This document shows, one piece after another, positions 5,193 to 6,173 of a stretch of DNA of 6,173 nt. How positions within the stretch are numbered: the stretch's first letter is position 1; each line of letters starts with the position of its first letter. The position numbers and the translations under genes were made by a program. The notes below the pieces were generated by a model. It saw nothing but the letters and a program-made list of their open reading frames with translations. It was not told the DNA's origin and made no database searches. The stretch is from contig KL568532.1 in NCBI GenBank assembly GCA_000715605.1, positions 63,531-69,703 of the forward strand. The letters are read 5' to 3'. Source of the DNA: Streptomyces speibonae (GTDB lineage Bacteria; Actinomycetota; Actinomycetes; Streptomycetales; Streptomycetaceae).

Positions 5193-6173
5193 GGGAGCGG
5201 GCGGATGTCGGGGGCGACCTGGGTCCCCGGCGTCGCCCGCACGATCGTGATCAGGCGGTCCGTCAGCTCCAGCGTCCCGACGTCCGGATCGTCGTAGCCG
5301 AGCACCCGGTGCCCGCGTACGACGCTCACCACCAGGTCGTCCGTCTCGCGCGGGGTCTTGCCCACCTCGGCCTTTATGACCGGGCGCTCCACGATGTCGA
5401 GTCCGGTCCCCTGCTGGATGAGGTCCTCCATGACCATGCCGGCCGAGGGGCTGAGCACCGAGAGCCCGAGCAGCCGCCCGGCGGCGCTGGCGCTGGTGAT
5501 GACCGCGTCGGCACCGGACTGCTTCAGCAGCGGCGCGTTCTCCTCCTCGCGCACGGCGGCGACGATCTTCGCGCCCCGGTTGAGCTGCCGGGCCGTCAGC
5601 GCGACCAGGACGGCCGTGTCGTCGCGCTGCGTCGCGATGATGATCTGCCGCGCACGCTGCAGTTCCGCCCGTTTCAGTACCTCGCTCCGCGTGGCATCGC
5701 CTATGACGCCCGCGAAGCCGTCCGCCGTGGCGGCCTCGATGGCCTTGGCGCTGGGGTCGACCACCACGACCTGCTCCTTGCGCAGCCCTGTCGCGCAGAC
5801 CGTCTTGATCGCCGACCTGCCCTTGGTGCCGAACCCGACGACAACGGTGTGATGGCGCAACATGGACCTCCAGCGGCTCAGTCGCCACTCCTCCCGGGTG
5901 CGTTCGGTGAGGGCCTCGAGGGTGGTGCCGACCAGGATGATCAGGAACGTGACGCGCAGCGGCGTGATGACGAAGATGTTGGTGAGCCGGGCGCCGTCGG
6001 TGACCGGTGTGATGTCTCCGTACCCGGTGGTGGAAAGGGTGACGGTCGCATAGTAGAAGGCGTCGAGGAGATCGAGGGACCCGTCGGAGTTGTCGGTGTA
6101 GCCGTCACGGTCGGCGTACACGACGAGCGCCGTCACGACCAGCACCACCAGGGCCATCGACAGCCGCTTGGTG
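5183..6173 (-). CDS. Potassium channel with TrkA-N/RCK regulatory domain, 5' end outside window
   Basis: The frame is open through the right edge; upstream codons read TKRLS before the first in-window Met (6157), so the true start lies beyond and at least 329 residues are visible. Counting from that Met: outer helix (about 2-15), pore helix DAFYYATVTL (32-41), selectivity filter TTGYGD (43-48) and inner helix (about 60-81). The filter is the canonical potassium-selective sequence, so this is a two-helix, one-pore subunit that would work as a tetramer in the cell membrane. A cytoplasmic RCK (TrkA-N) Rossmann domain follows, with VVVGFGTKGRSA (105-116) carrying GxGxxG and VVVDPS at the second strand, then a TrkA-C-like portion (about 250-307). 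Such domains gate the channel in response to ligands such as nucleotides or calcium; which one is not evident. The layout is like MthK. It converges on the exporter permease gene. Confidence 0.94.
   Translation of the reverse strand, partial: TKRLSMALVVLVVTALVVYADRDGYTDNSDGSLDLLDAFYYATVTLSTTGYGDITPVTDGARLTNIFVITPLRVTFLIILVGTTLEALTERTREEWRLSRWRSMLRHHTVVVGFGTKGRSAIKTVCATGLRKEQVVVVDPSAKAIEAATADGFAGVIGDATRSEVLKRAELQRARQIIIATQRDDTAVLVALTARQLNRGAKIVAAVREEENAPLLKQSGADAVITSASAAGRLLGLSVLSPSAGMVMEDLIQQGTGLDIVERPVIKAEVGKTPRETDDLVVSVVRGHRVLGYDDPDVGTLELTDRLITIVRATPGTQVAPDIRPLPRG

Overview
The window looks like a chromosomal segment from a Streptomyces or a close actinobacterial relative. The DNA is very GC-rich, with G or C at nearly every third codon position. 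I found no in-frame TTA codons in the genes called. The protein families also fit: the proteasome activator Bpa, a DrrA/DrrB-type exporter with typical actinobacterial sequence, and a Streptomyces-style two-helix potassium channel with an RCK domain. The species cannot be fixed from the sequence alone.

Layout, left to right. A 14-bp tandem repeat (about five copies) sits at the left edge, just past the 3' end of bpa. The bpa gene (proteasome activator, minus strand) is divergent, across about 190 bp, from a gene for a low-complexity membrane-anchored protein (plus strand, GTG start). That gene converges on a zinc-independent NAD(P)H:quinone oxidoreductase of the PIG3 type (minus strand). A long intergenic region of about 800 bp (2477-3273) follows and is the most unusual part of the window. 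Its right half is an imperfect tandem array of roughly 20 units, mostly 25 or 23 bp. Next comes a two-gene ABC exporter operon with an ATGA overlap: drrA-like ATPase, then ABC-2 permease. The operon converges on a gene for a potassium channel with a TrkA/RCK domain (minus strand), whose 5' end lies beyond the right edge.

Functionally these look like housekeeping or stress-related single genes rather than one pathway. Bpa opens the 20S proteasome gate without ATP, the oxidoreductase handles quinones or similar electrophiles, the ABC pair probably exports a hydrophobic compound, and the channel controls potassium flux. Only drrA/drrB are a clear operon. I see no biosynthetic cluster, mobile element, RNA gene or CRISPR array. 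The best candidate for something undescribed is the tandem array between the oxidoreductase and exporter genes, with weaker interest in the 14-bp array and the membrane protein next to bpa.
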